From Nepenthes gracilis (Eukaryota; Streptophyta; Magnoliopsida; Caryophyllales; Nepenthaceae), in contig BSYO01000003.1 in assembly GCA_033239525.1 (NCBI GenBank), forward strand, positions 29,071,540 to 29,135,539: 64,000 nt of DNA. The letters run 5' to 3'. The first letter of the stretch is position 1. Every line of letters begins with the position of its first letter. Made by a program: the position numbers and the translations under genes. Shown one piece after another: positions 1 to 10,700 of the stretch. Under the pieces are notes generated by a model, which did not search any database, had not been told where the DNA came from, and was given only the letters and a program-made list of their open reading frames with translations.

Positions 1-1559
1 TTGTGATGTTGGACAAGCAACAATGATCAAGAAACCCCTTTAACAGAAGTTCATTTTTGGTTAATTTGGAGGGTTTAAGAGAGTTTTGCTGCTAAAACAC
101 CGGAGAGCTACCCTGCTACCCCACATTTCTTATGTTCTGGGGATTTGGTCTTAGATGTGGATTCAATTTTGGGGTAGACATTGAACACAAATTAGTATGC
201 TCTGAACCTGTTATTATGGCTATTTCAAGTAGCAAACTGGAAAATCTACTAAGGGTCCTAAGGTGACATCCACTTAGAATAAGCTTGAAATTCTCGTGGA
301 CAGAACAAATTATCAATCACTGATTCTTTGCTAAATCATGCTAAAGTCTATCAAGATTTACGGTGTTCAACTCTTTGTAGAGGCATCAATAGTTCGAGGT
401 CTTGTAGAAACCTCATTCCTCCTCCCCTGGATCCTTAGTTCCTTATTCTAGTATAACATGGACTTGTTTACAAAATAGAACCTTCTTTAGAATGGGATGC
501 TACCTTGAACCCCATGTTGGGCTTGACTTTTGAGCAAAAGAATTTGCTAGATGGAATATGGAGACCCTTTTTAAAATAATAATAATAATAATAATCAAAA
601 TAAACACCTATGAAAGTAAATTAGCACTCCTTAAGTATGGCCCGGCAAAAACCTATAGAAGACCATAACCTGTAAATAGCACTCCTTATGTAATCCTTCT
701 CTTGTCTGTGCTGTTTAAATTCTTTTTGGCACTCATTTCCTGCTTCCTTGAAGCGTTTTTGTGCAGCTTTGAGAGGGAATGCCAAAGCCTTGCAGCTTAT
801 TTGGGCTTCCATAGTTTTGAGTACTTTGCTTCTGTTTTGAACTGGCTGAATTCACACTATTATTAATTTGATTTCGAGCTTCTAGAGGAATAAGATGAAA
901 GAATATAGGCAAAAATATCAACTAGGAGGGAACAGCTTTATCTATACAAATTGATATCAAATCTAATGAATTATACACTGTTGGTTCCCGCATAACAAAA
1001 GACATCCATTGACATTTTCCCAAAATTGCGTAGATCTTTTAATATGTATAATCTATTTCCGTAATTGCAAATGTGAAGCAAGTCTATATCTTACTGGTGA
1101 AACAGAATACTAGAAATTCAAGATGTCCACTCTTTGAGATCATTTGTACAGTAAGCCTTTTTTATCTTTTCTTTTCTTTTTCCTGTTTGGGGCAGGGGGA
1201 GGGTTGGGAAAAGGGAATTTTCATGAATGATATTGATACTTACTGTATAAGTTAGAAAGTGCTTGCCCAAACTTTGGTCATTGATGCAGGAGTCTTATAT
1301 ACTTGGTTTATTTTGTATGGTTTAAATTTACCCTATCAATTTCTTTTACATGACAATTTGCATTGCTAACGCTCATTTATATTCTTTAAGCCTGTTTGAA
1401 TTTCAATTTGGTGTAAATTTGAATTCAACTTAATCTGTCAAATTGGCATCTAATATGTGGATGTTAAAATTTGCTGATCATGGTTAACTCCAGTTTTTCC
1501 ATTCTGCAAATTACCTCCTGAACCCTATGGATACCCATTACCTTTTCCTGTCCCTGCAG
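1..1559 (+). other. Upstream intron (partial) of the NAL1-like gene
   Basis: No coding segment of the NAL1 family is recognisable here, and the first supported exon begins after the acceptor at 1558-1559. The family's catalytic-His exon (NRHVAVD-type motif) is absent, so earlier exons must lie before the window. The stretch holds a short AAT repeat near 574-596 and otherwise unremarkable AT-rich DNA. It could include part of another transcript, but no evidence of one was seen. Confidence 0.6.
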
Positions 1560-2060
1560 AAACATTTGTTCGGGCTGATGGGGCTTTTATCCCTTTTGCT
1601 GAGGATTTTGACACTACCTATGTGACTACAACGGTCAAAGGTGTAGGCGAGATTGGTGATGTCAGTATCATCGACTTGCAATCTTCAGTTGGCAGTCTTG
1701 TTGGTAGGCAAGTGATAAAAGTTGGAAGAAGCTCTGGCTTGACTACTGGGACTATAATGGCTTATGCTTTGGAGTATAATGATGAAAAGGGTATTTGTTT
1801 CTTTACTGATTTTCTTGTGGTGGGTGAAAACCAGCAGACCTTTGATCTTGAAGGTGATAGTGGAAGTCTTATACTCTTGGCCGGGCAGAATGGAGAGAAG
1901 CCACGGCCAGCTGGGATTATATGGGGTGGAACAGCAAATCGTGGCAGGTTGAAGTTAAAAATTGGGCAACCTCCGGAGAACTGGACAAGTGGTGTTGATC
2001 TTGGTCGCCTTGTGGACCTTCTTGAACTTGATCTCATTACGACTCGCGAAGGGCTTCAAG
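1560..2060 (+). CDS. NAL1-like exon (protease core)
   Basis: The exon starts after CTGCAG at 1554-1559. Its first two bases complete a split Glu codon (family motif PETFVRADG). It ends with CTTCAAG before GTTTGT, leaving one base for the next codon. Length is 501 nt (2 + 166 codons + 1). It carries the GDSGS nucleophile motif. Confidence 0.92.
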
Positions 2061-3079
2061 GTTTGTATTTCAACTCTTTATCTTTACTCTTTAGTGAAGA
2101 TGGGATCATGCCCCTCTGTTCAAAGTTCAAACTTTTGAAAGGTTGCCGATTGGAGTTTATTCAATCTGAATTCACAGAGAGAAGTCCGAAACCAGCAGAA
2201 AAAGAATCTATCCTGAAGATGATGTTACTTGACCCGTTTTAAAGATGTGTGAGAGTACAAAGTGTGCTCATCAAAATTTATGCATTATGATATAAACCCA
2301 GAAAAGGGATATGAACCTGACACAACATGACTTGATTGCTGATATGCCTGAGTGCATTACTTGAATAGTTTGTTGTAGCATTTGAACTAATTCATAGGTA
2401 TGAATGACCTTTTATAGGACTTGGTGCCCCTCAGACAAGCGATTTATTCACTTGTGCATTTCCTTTCCCCTGCTCTCATTTCACCATGCGTTTTGCACCC
2501 TGCATGATCTGTTCCTATATGCGGTCTCAATTGATTAAGGGATGTGATATTCAAGCACCCCCCCTCCCCCAAAAAAAAAATGAAGAGAAAAAAGATGCTT
2601 AATATTTTTTTATCAGTCTAATTTATTGGGCAAATGCTGCCATGCTTTATGTATTTTTACTAGCCGCTGTGCAAGAGCAAAGAAATCTTTCAGCAGCAGG
2701 TGCCAATTCTACAGTGGGGGAGTCATCTCCACATGCAAAAGATAAAACTGAAGAGAACTTCGAACCTCTTGGTTTGAACATCCAACAGAGGCCGTTAGAA
2801 GTTGAACCTGTTCAAGGAGCGATTGCGGCCTTCATGGACATAGAACTCAGGAATGGACATGAATCATCGACTCCAAAGATAGAGCACCAGTTCATCCCGA
2901 GTTGCAGTGAGTCTCCAATGCATGAAAATGTCCAGCACACTGACCCGGAATTCAGTAACCTGTTGGCATTGAGGAACTCTTGTGATGAAGAGATCTTGGT
3001 GTCGTTGCAATTAGGTGAGCCCGAATCAAAGAGGAGGAAGCAGTCTGATTCACATTTGTGCAAGGATGATCCTTGTTAG
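1560..3079 (+). CDS. NAL1-like trypsin-type serine protease, C-terminal part (5' partial)
   Basis: Two exons, join(1560..2060, 2664..3079), encode the C-terminal ~305 residues of a NARROW LEAF 1-type protein. This is a plant family of trypsin-like proteases implicated in leaf width, vein patterning and auxin-related growth in rice. Visible hallmarks are RADGAFIPFAEDF, VGEIGDV, GRSSGLTTGTIMAYALEYND, and the serine-nucleophile motif EGDSGSLILL (Ser codon near 1858-1863), then GIIWGGTANRGRLKL and PPENWTSGVDLGRL. The second exon encodes the family's low-complexity tail with TVGESSP, KTEENFEPLGLN, EHQFIPS, VSLQLGEPESKRRK and a stop at 3077-3079. The catalytic His and the N-terminus lie outside the window. 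The basic KRRK near the end may be a nuclear signal (inference). Family assignment is firm; which paralogue it is remains open. Confidence 0.93.
2061..2663 (+). other. NAL1-like last intron
   Basis: This is a 603-bp GT-AG intron with a C-run/A-run around 2556-2580. Translation past the donor at 2061 stays open to 2242 but loses similarity to the family, so retention would give a truncated tail. Confidence 0.85.
2664..3079 (+). CDS. NAL1-like terminal coding exon
   Basis: The exon follows TTTTTACTAG. Its first two bases complete an Ala codon, giving AAVQEQRN as in the family. It ends with DDPC and TAG at 3077-3079. The region is acidic to mixed in charge and poorly conserved except for the TVGESSP and SLQLGEPE motifs. 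Confidence 0.92.
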
Positions 3080-3310
3080 AATCCTCTGTTTTTCACTGTG
3101 GGCATAGGAGTCCAGATCGTGGGATTCTTATGGCAAAATGTAGTCCATGGTTGTTGCTATGTGCCAGTGACCATTTTCAGCCGTCAGCCTGGACTACGTA
3201 CAGTTTAATAGACAAAATAAGATGTTTTTGGTGCAAGTGTAATTTCCATTTTGTACGTTGTGGCGCAGGCCATATTGGAAATTCGTGGAATAAAATTGTA
3301 CGTAAATTGT
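3080..3310 (+). other. NAL1-like 3' UTR (approximate)
   Basis: Non-coding sequence after the stop codon. A canonical AATAAA at 3289-3294 suggests cleavage near 3305-3320. The exact end is inferred. Confidence 0.6.
3289..3294 (+). terminator. AATAAA polyadenylation signal
   Basis: Canonical hexamer 210 bp after the NAL1-like stop codon, followed by T/A-rich DNA. Confidence 0.55.
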
Positions 3311-3319
3311 GAATTTGAG

Positions 3320-5410
3320 CAGTGGCCCAAACTTGTTGCTAAATACATCTTTTCCAATCGACTTATTTCTCATCACATGTGATATGTGCTTACAAACAGC
3401 GTGAGCAAAGCAGAAAATAGAAGGGAAAATTGGGGAGGAGGAGATCTGACGAGGGGAAGTTTCGAGAGGGAATGGGACAGAGAGGGAGAGATAGAGATAG
3501 AAGAGAGCATCAGACGAAGTAAAATCTGTATTCGTTCTTTGCTCCTGTACACAGCAGATTTTAAAGGAAACCAAATGAACGAACTATAACTGAACAGTAA
3601 CCGAATAGGAATACTAACTAACCAAATAAAAATCTGGAATGGGGGAACTCTAACTCTGACTAGTGCACGGGGAGGGGAGAAATCAACAACTAACCAAATA
3701 AAAATTTGAAAAACAAAAAAAAAAAAACAGAGGATGCTAGGGAATATAAGCCCAAATGTCTTAAGCTCGTATGTAATCACTAAATTTTAGGGGTTGTTGA
3801 GTTTTCTGAGTATTGGTTCTTAGTAATTAGTTATCTTGTGTTATCGCAATGCCTACATCAATAAGTCCGATAATAATATGCATCTCAGTTTCTAATAAAT
3901 CAAAGATTGGACCCGGATACAACATTGGATCCAAATGACCCGTAAGAGAGTGAGTTTGATGTGAGTTGTAGACCTGGTCCACACACTCAAGGAAACTTTT
4001 TTTTTTTTAATATGCAAAAATGGCAAAAATCTTCTGATTCAAGTGATTTACAACCTTTCACATAAAAAGGCTTATGCATCCCCTACTCAAGTAAATACAT
4101 TTTAGAGCCATTTTGATCAATATTTGTGTTCCATGCTTTCTTTATAGGAAAGTAAGAGTCGGTGATTTTATAGGTAACCAATATTTCTATATGTAAATTT
4201 ATAGGCTTGATAAAATCCATGAAATTTTTTTAACTTTTTTTTTTTGGTTAGTGTTTGGTTTGATATTATTTCATAGACCTAGTCTACAAATATTGTAGGG
4301 CCCTTCCAACAAATGTTTTTATAGGATGCATCAATCTATTGTAATTTTTTATCATTTATATTTGTATATTTTGTTAATGGTGTTACATAGAACATACCGT
4401 ATTGAAAATTTAATTAATAGTCATAATTGGCTTGGATAATTGGATATTTTTCTTGTAAAAAATAATTTAAATAGAATAAAAATGGTATGCAGTGTTTAGT
4501 ATCAAGTAGGGTTCTACCACATTAAACAGTCAACTTTCATCTTCATGTAGTTGATATAATTCTTTCCACATAACGTCATAAACTACCATTTTTGAAGAGA
4601 ATATGTTTAATAAATAGAACGACTTTCTTTAATTTCTTTACATAATGAGAAATAAATTATAAAATATCAATGAGATAAAATATTAATAATATCTACTTCT
4701 TTTGAATGTATCATATTGATGAGAATCTTATTTCTTTCGATGGAGAAGGGTGTCATGTATATTTTATATGAAAAAATTTATTATTTAAAATTAAAAAAAT
4801 TATATTTTAAATAAATTAATAAAATAACTATTATTTGAAATATTGCTAAAAGTACTAGAAAAAAAATATTAAAAGTTTAATATTATTTAACAATACTATT
4901 AATTATTCTAGAAATTATGGAAGTAACGTGTGAGTGTTAAAAATTTTTAAAATAACCACACCTTTAAAATTACGAAAGTAATTGCTAAAAGAATTTTTTT
5001 TTAATTTCTAAATTTTAGTAATCTAATGTGTGATAATATAAATATATGGTAGATTATTATATGATAACCACACATTAATAATTAAAAATATAAGTTTTTG
5101 TATTTATTAATTTAAAAATTAATTATTATTTAAATTATAAAAAAGGCTGACATCATTATTTTTAGTAATATGTTAAAATATTTTTACATATTTGGATGCT
5201 CTATATTTTTCTTTTGAATTTGTAGCTTTTGCCATAGAAAAAGAGCTCTTTTAAGTGGGCAATATAATTTATTAGCCATTTCAAATCTAGCTTCGGATCA
5301 TATTAAAAAATTTATAATTCTACATGCTTATAATTGTTACTTCAATTTGAATTGATGATTATGTTGTCCCACTTATTTTTTATGTGCCGCATCAGATGGA
5401 AAATACATTT

Positions 5411-5447
<37 letters not shown>

Positions 5448-5950
5448 AAACTATTAAATAGCTTAATTTTAAAAATTTACTATATATTATCGAAATGTTT
5501 TCTAAGGAAATTGCCAAAACTACAAAATTGAGGCATTGGGTATAGGTTATAATTTTAGTACTTTGGAATTATTATCATTATGTGATGTGATAAGTAATGG
5601 AGTATGGGAATAGGATTGCCAAATCTCTTCACCGTTGAAATAAAAAATTAAATACTATAATTAATAATTAAATTTTTTAAAAAATAACATTTAAATTACT
5701 GATAAAATTTAACAAAATAATGATTAGTCAAATATAGCATCGTTTGTAGACAGTTCAAAAAGTAGACTTTTTTTAAATAAATAAATAAATAAATATATAT
5801 ATATATATGGGCAGCGGTATATTTTATTTAATAACTTTAAATTTGATAGAAGTTATAATAATAAAGTCGTGAAGGAAAAAAATCATCATTATATTTAGGT
5901 TTCTATTAAAAAATAAAAACAAAATTATTTTCATGATATTTATATCATAA
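3320..5950. other. Intergenic spacer, AT-rich
   Basis: No gene supported. The phrase AACTAACCAAATAAAAAT occurs twice near 3617 and 3691. A long, extremely AT-rich tract runs from about 4380 to 5950 and holds an AT microsatellite. Short open frames here look random. Confidence 0.6.
5413..5444. repeat. (AT)n microsatellite
   Basis: About 16 uninterrupted AT units. Confidence 0.95.
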
Positions 5951-5959
5951 AATACAATT

Positions 5960-6112
5960 TATACGCGTAGGAGTCACCCCGGCGTGTATTATAAAAAGGG
6001 GAAAAAAATACCGTAAGTTAACTTACGCTGCATAGTACGGCCGGAAGGGGAGCGACGGAACGGCCGAGTAGCTGTGACCGTTGACGCTCTCTCCTCCTAC
6101 CCTTCTTAGACG
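5960..6112 (+). promoter_or_regulatory. Probable VPS3 promoter / 5' UTR
   Basis: Base composition changes from very AT-rich to GC-rich just before the gene. The segment contains a perfect 16-bp palindrome, CGTAAGTTAACTTACG, at 6012-6027, then a GC-rich stretch (6036-6070) and a pyrimidine-rich stretch (CTCTCTCCTCCTACCC, about 6087-6102) of the kind common near plant transcription starts. No clear TATA box was identified, and the start site is inferred. Confidence 0.45.
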
Positions 6113-6154
6113 ATGTGCTGCGTCTTCAATTTCGCGTCCATGGCGCACCAGTGA
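6113..6154 (+). CDS. Short upstream ORF (13 codons) before VPS3
   Basis: ATG at 6113 opens a 13-codon frame ending at TGA 6152-6154, in a different frame from the main ORF and 32 bp before the VPS3 ATG. A second ATG at 6140 lies in the same small frame. If transcription starts upstream of 6113, this is a genuine uORF that could lower translation of VPS3. Conservation is unknown. Confidence 0.4.
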   Translation: MCCVFNFASMAHQ

Positions 6155-6186
6155 AGCCTAGAATCCCTCAGTTCCAGGTCCACCAA

Positions 6187-7335
6187 ATGGAAAAGCTTGA
6201 ACCATCGAAGGCCAGAACAGTTATCGAACTACTCGCAGAGTTCGACCTCTCACAGGCTTCACTCCCGCCGTCGTCTCACTCTCCTCCACCTTCTTTTTGC
6301 TCTCTCGCAATCTCCACGCTCCCCGATTCTCAAACCCTAATTTACGTTGGCACTGATTCCGGAGCTCTTTTCTTGCTCTCTGTCGACTCTAATTTCGATC
6401 TACCATCGCCATCGTCATTTTATAGTAATAAAGTCAGGCTTCTGAGATTTGTATCGGTTAGCAATGGCGCCATTCATTCGATCCACGTAGTTTCTCAAAT
6501 TGGGAAGATTTTGGTTGTATCCGATGGCCATTTGTATCTAATCAATTCACTGTTGCTGCAACCAGTCAAAAAGCTAGGTCTTTTGAATGGGGTTATGGCT
6601 GTTGCGAGAAGGGTGTATAGCAGTGATTCTGAGAGTTCGCATTGGATTGGAGCTGGACGGATTTCGGAAAATTCTAGCGTGAGTAAGAGGCTTTTGAAAA
6701 AAATAGGAGGCGGGATTAGATCAAATGGAGTGAAAATCAAAGACTTGGAACTGAACAGTAGTGAAGACAGTAATTGCATTTTCGCTGTTGCAACTGGGAA
6801 AAAAATCGTATTGATAGAGTTTATACTAGGTAACAGATTTGATAGGAGTGATGAGGATGTTGATGGGTCTTTTGTGGTTTTGAAAGAAATTCAGTGGGCT
6901 CTGGGCGTTAAGACCATGGTGTGGCTCGATGATGCGATAATTGTGGGTGGTGATAGTGGGTATTATTTAATTTCTTGCATTACGGGTCAGTGTGCTTTGA
7001 TTTTTTCACTCCCTGACGCCTCCGGCCCTCCTCGTCTTAAATTACTACTTAAGAACTTTAAGGTGCTTTTGTTGGTTGATAATGTGGGAATTTTTGCGGA
7101 TTCTCATGGGCAGCCTGTGAGTGGCAGCTTGATATTTCGCCGGGCTCCAGATTCGATTGGGGAACTGTCTTTGTATGTGGCGATTGTGAGGGATGGAAAG
7201 ATAGAGCTATACCATAAGAAATCAGGGGCATGTGTCCAAGGGCTCTCTTTTGGAGGGACTGGAGTAGGTCGATGTGTCCTTGCCAATGAGGAGGTTAGTA
7301 GTGGAAGTTTTCTTGCTGTTGCAACACCGTCCAAG
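6187..7335 (+). CDS. VPS3: VPS3 exon 1 (CNH region)
   Basis: Encodes residues 1-383, MEKLEPSKARTVIELLAEFD through VATPSK. It ends AAG before GTAATG, phase 0. An open frame extends upstream to 6115 but without an ATG before 6187. Reading through the donor ends at 7434 without homology. Confidence 0.93.
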
Positions 7336-7716
7336 GTAATGTGCTTTCTCGACACATTTTTGTTCTGTGACAATATGTTGTTAAATATTTCTCAAAAAAT
7401 TACTTTGCTTAAGGTGCAAGTAATGTTGTCTTAATGTTTTATTTGCTATTTCTAGCTTGTCAAATCCCTGGTATAAATACTAGTAAGTTGTTGTTGCAAT
7501 TCTGCTCCATAAACATAGAACTCTCTTTTCCTGGTGTTCAAAGTATTTGTTTATACCAAGGGAAGCTTTGATCCCCCTGATGAACAAAAGGTTCAAAAAG
7601 AAAGATGTTGCCTTTTGTTGGATAAATCGTTCAAGATTAAGGGTTAAGTATATATTGTCTGAAAGGTTAGGTTTAAAAAAGGGTTGTTTAAGGCAAATAC
7701 TTCATGTTTTAAGCCA

Positions 7717-7747
<31 letters not shown>

Positions 7748-10700
7748 GTGATGGGACGATAAAAGATCAGCAGGTCAATATGCAGTGATAAAAGATCAGC
7801 CTTTTAAACCTGGGAAACCATAAAACATCTGTATTTGGCTGTTCAGGAACTGTCACTCTCTGGTTCTATGAAATTTCTTTGCAGAAACGAGAAGTCTGGC
7901 CATACCCCCTGTTTCTGCACAATATACTAAGCCAGCTTAGTTGTAGTGATGAACTGAAGATGCATGAGTTGAGCAAAAAATCACATTTCCAAGGCTGTCT
8001 AAATTATGTCGAGACTGCAATGGCAGCTCAGATTGGTTCTAGTGAATTTCTTTGCAGATAAGTGAAGGATGACACATACTCCCTCTTTCTGCACAATCTA
8101 TTAATCCAACTTGATTAAATGATAAACTGAAGATGCACTAGTTGAGCCAAAATATGTAGCTCCAAGGCTGTCTGAATCATGGGTCTCAAAGGGGTCTGGA
8201 AACACAATAAGAACTCTTGAATGGAAATGTAAAAGTGTTGAGGTAGCAGGTGCAGCTCAGATTCATGGAAATTCTATATTATAATTGTGGGTCTAGGGTT
8301 TTGATTCTTTTGATATAGTTAATTTCACCACACATGTATATCGTTTATCCCAATTGATTCAGGAATTTTGGCATCTGTTGCACTCTAATGTCTTGCCAAT
8401 TTTGGCTGATGACACCTATTGCTAGGCAATGCCAGCAACAAGATGTCATTGGTGTGTTGCATCGTTGTTGCCGTTCGCCTGATCAATTAGATCTCTCAAA
8501 GAATCTGGCAACAATAGAAAATGACGCTAGTGTGTGGATTTGTTTTAGCTTTGGTACCAAGTTGTTTTTAGACTTGTCTGATTTGTTCACCAATGTAGAA
8601 ATCAGAACCAGTAAACAAGAAAAGAAGACAGAACGAAAGGGCATTGTAGTGAATAGAGAAAGATGAAAAAGCAATGGGAAAGTAGCCTGAAAAGAGATGG
8701 TTGTGGTCATCCAGGTCTACACACCTTGTTTGAATTTGTACTTTTACTTGGATAGGTACAATAAATAGTAGATAAAATCAACACAAAATAACCTATGCCT
8801 CTTAATATCATCACATGCTGGATTGATTAGAGAAAATTGTTATAAAGTCCTACCAATATATAGGACAGATCCCTGTGTATTCCTTGTATCAAGAGGTGTC
8901 TTTGTACATTTAAATTTGGAGCCTCCAAGGAAAAGAATGCTCTTTGTGAATGCCAGAGATTACATGTTGCAAGTAAAATGAGGTTTGTCTGGGAATTTGG
9001 GACATTTGATTCTCATCTGCTTGAAATCACTCCATCTCTCTCTCGCTCTCTCTCCATATTTGATTGGAGGTAGGAGTTCTTCATACACAACTTCCGTTTT
9101 TGTTTTGAGAAGTAATATCATTTGTGATTGCATCCATGAAATCCACTTTTCAATATATCCCAATTTATATACTTTTTCTTACCGGCTTCTCAGGCATGGA
9201 TCTCTATTTTATTAAGTCTGCATGAATAATCCATCACAGCTTGATGCAATGTTGTTAAAGGTGCATATAGGCTCGGGGCTCAAAGCCTGGCAATGGGTGC
9301 CTCAACATACATTGGTGAGGCTTATTTCAATAGGCATGCATCTAGGTTTTAAGGCGGGTGCCTTTTTTAGGCTCAAGGAGTGTCCCTTGAGCGCCTTTTG
9401 TTCCCTTTAAATATAATTATTTGTTTTTAAATTATCTATTATATTTAATCGTTACCTATAATACTAATTTGGTGTTTATGAAATTGGGATTGATGAAAGT
9501 AATGAACGGCTAAAAATAAGAAATGATGTCGACCATGACATGGATAATGGATTTACATTTGAGGATAATTTTTTGACAAAGAATTTTATATTTAAAATTA
9601 TTGGAGTAAATGAGGTTACACATTATATTAAATTGAAATAATGTGAATCTTGAATGATGATTACCTCTTGGGCTACTCCATTGGAGTCTAAAAATAATGA
9701 AGATTAGAGAGACATGTAAATATGAAGAAGTAAATTAAGGCTATAAATTAAAGAAGAGCAAGACATGAACTTTTATTTGATAATGATAAATATTAGTCTT
9801 TATTATGAATATTTTGATGATAATATTTCATGTTTGTTGATGAATTTATTATTCTTGTACGTTTGTACTGAATTGTACTTATTAATTGCCATTTTTTATG
9901 TTGTTGGTTGAACTATAAGCATATGATTATTACCATATATATTTTTTGGTGTTTTAGTTTCAACAACCGAAACTAATTGTAAGAACATTATAAATACATA
10001 TTTCATAAATGAGCACATCATATCCCCAAGGACCCTTTGCACTGCCTAGGCTCTAGGGGCACTTTGTGACTTAATGCGCTCTTGGCTTGAAGTTTGCCTT
10101 GATGTCTCTGCTAAATGATCAGTGCTGCTGCATACTAGGTTGTTTGCTATCGCAAAATGTGTGCTGAGGAGCAAATTAAGGACCTGTTGAGGAAGAAGAA
10201 TTTTGTGGAAGCCATTTCCTTGGCAGAGGAGCTTGAAGGTGAAGGTGAAATAACCAAGGAAATGCTGTCTTTTGTCCATGCTCAAGTGGGGTTCCTTTTG
10301 CTTTTTGACTTGCATTTTGAGAAAGCAGTAGATCACTTCTTACTTGCTGAGACGATGCAACCATCTGAATTATTTCCATTTATCATGCGAGATCCTAATC
10401 GCTGGTCACTTCTGGTATGTTCTCTAGATATTTATTGCATTTTTCAATTCATGGAGTCCGTTGTGGTTTTTGTTTCTGTTTGCATATCATCTACTGCGTC
10501 AACACTATGATGATACCTATGCTTGCTCTAAACTGCTAATTATTGAAGAGTTTGTAGACGAGTAGATGCTTCGTAAACTAGGTTTTTCCATCTAATGTTG
10601 GGCATACAGTTGCCATGCACAGTGGATTCTAAAATCAATTTTGTGACAGACTTTAGACCCTGCTTTTCGATTTTTTATCAGCTTCTCTTCTGTTCTTGAT

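Larger units (their letters stand above)
7336..10138 (+). other. VPS3 intron 1
   Basis: 2.8 kb, GT-AG. It contains an AT microsatellite, a 173-bp tandem duplication (7862-8265) and an hAT-like element that ends a few tens of bases before exon 2. No gene recognised. Confidence 0.9.

Noticed and set aside
3194..3780. Minus-strand open frames overlapping the NAL1-like 3' end
   Set aside because: Phe/Leu/Ser-rich translations of purine-rich sequence; no motif or gene structure.
6115..6186. N-terminal extension of VPS3 from 6115
   Set aside because: The frame is open from 6115, but it begins with GTG and contains no ATG before 6187. The family-like N-terminus starts at 6187.
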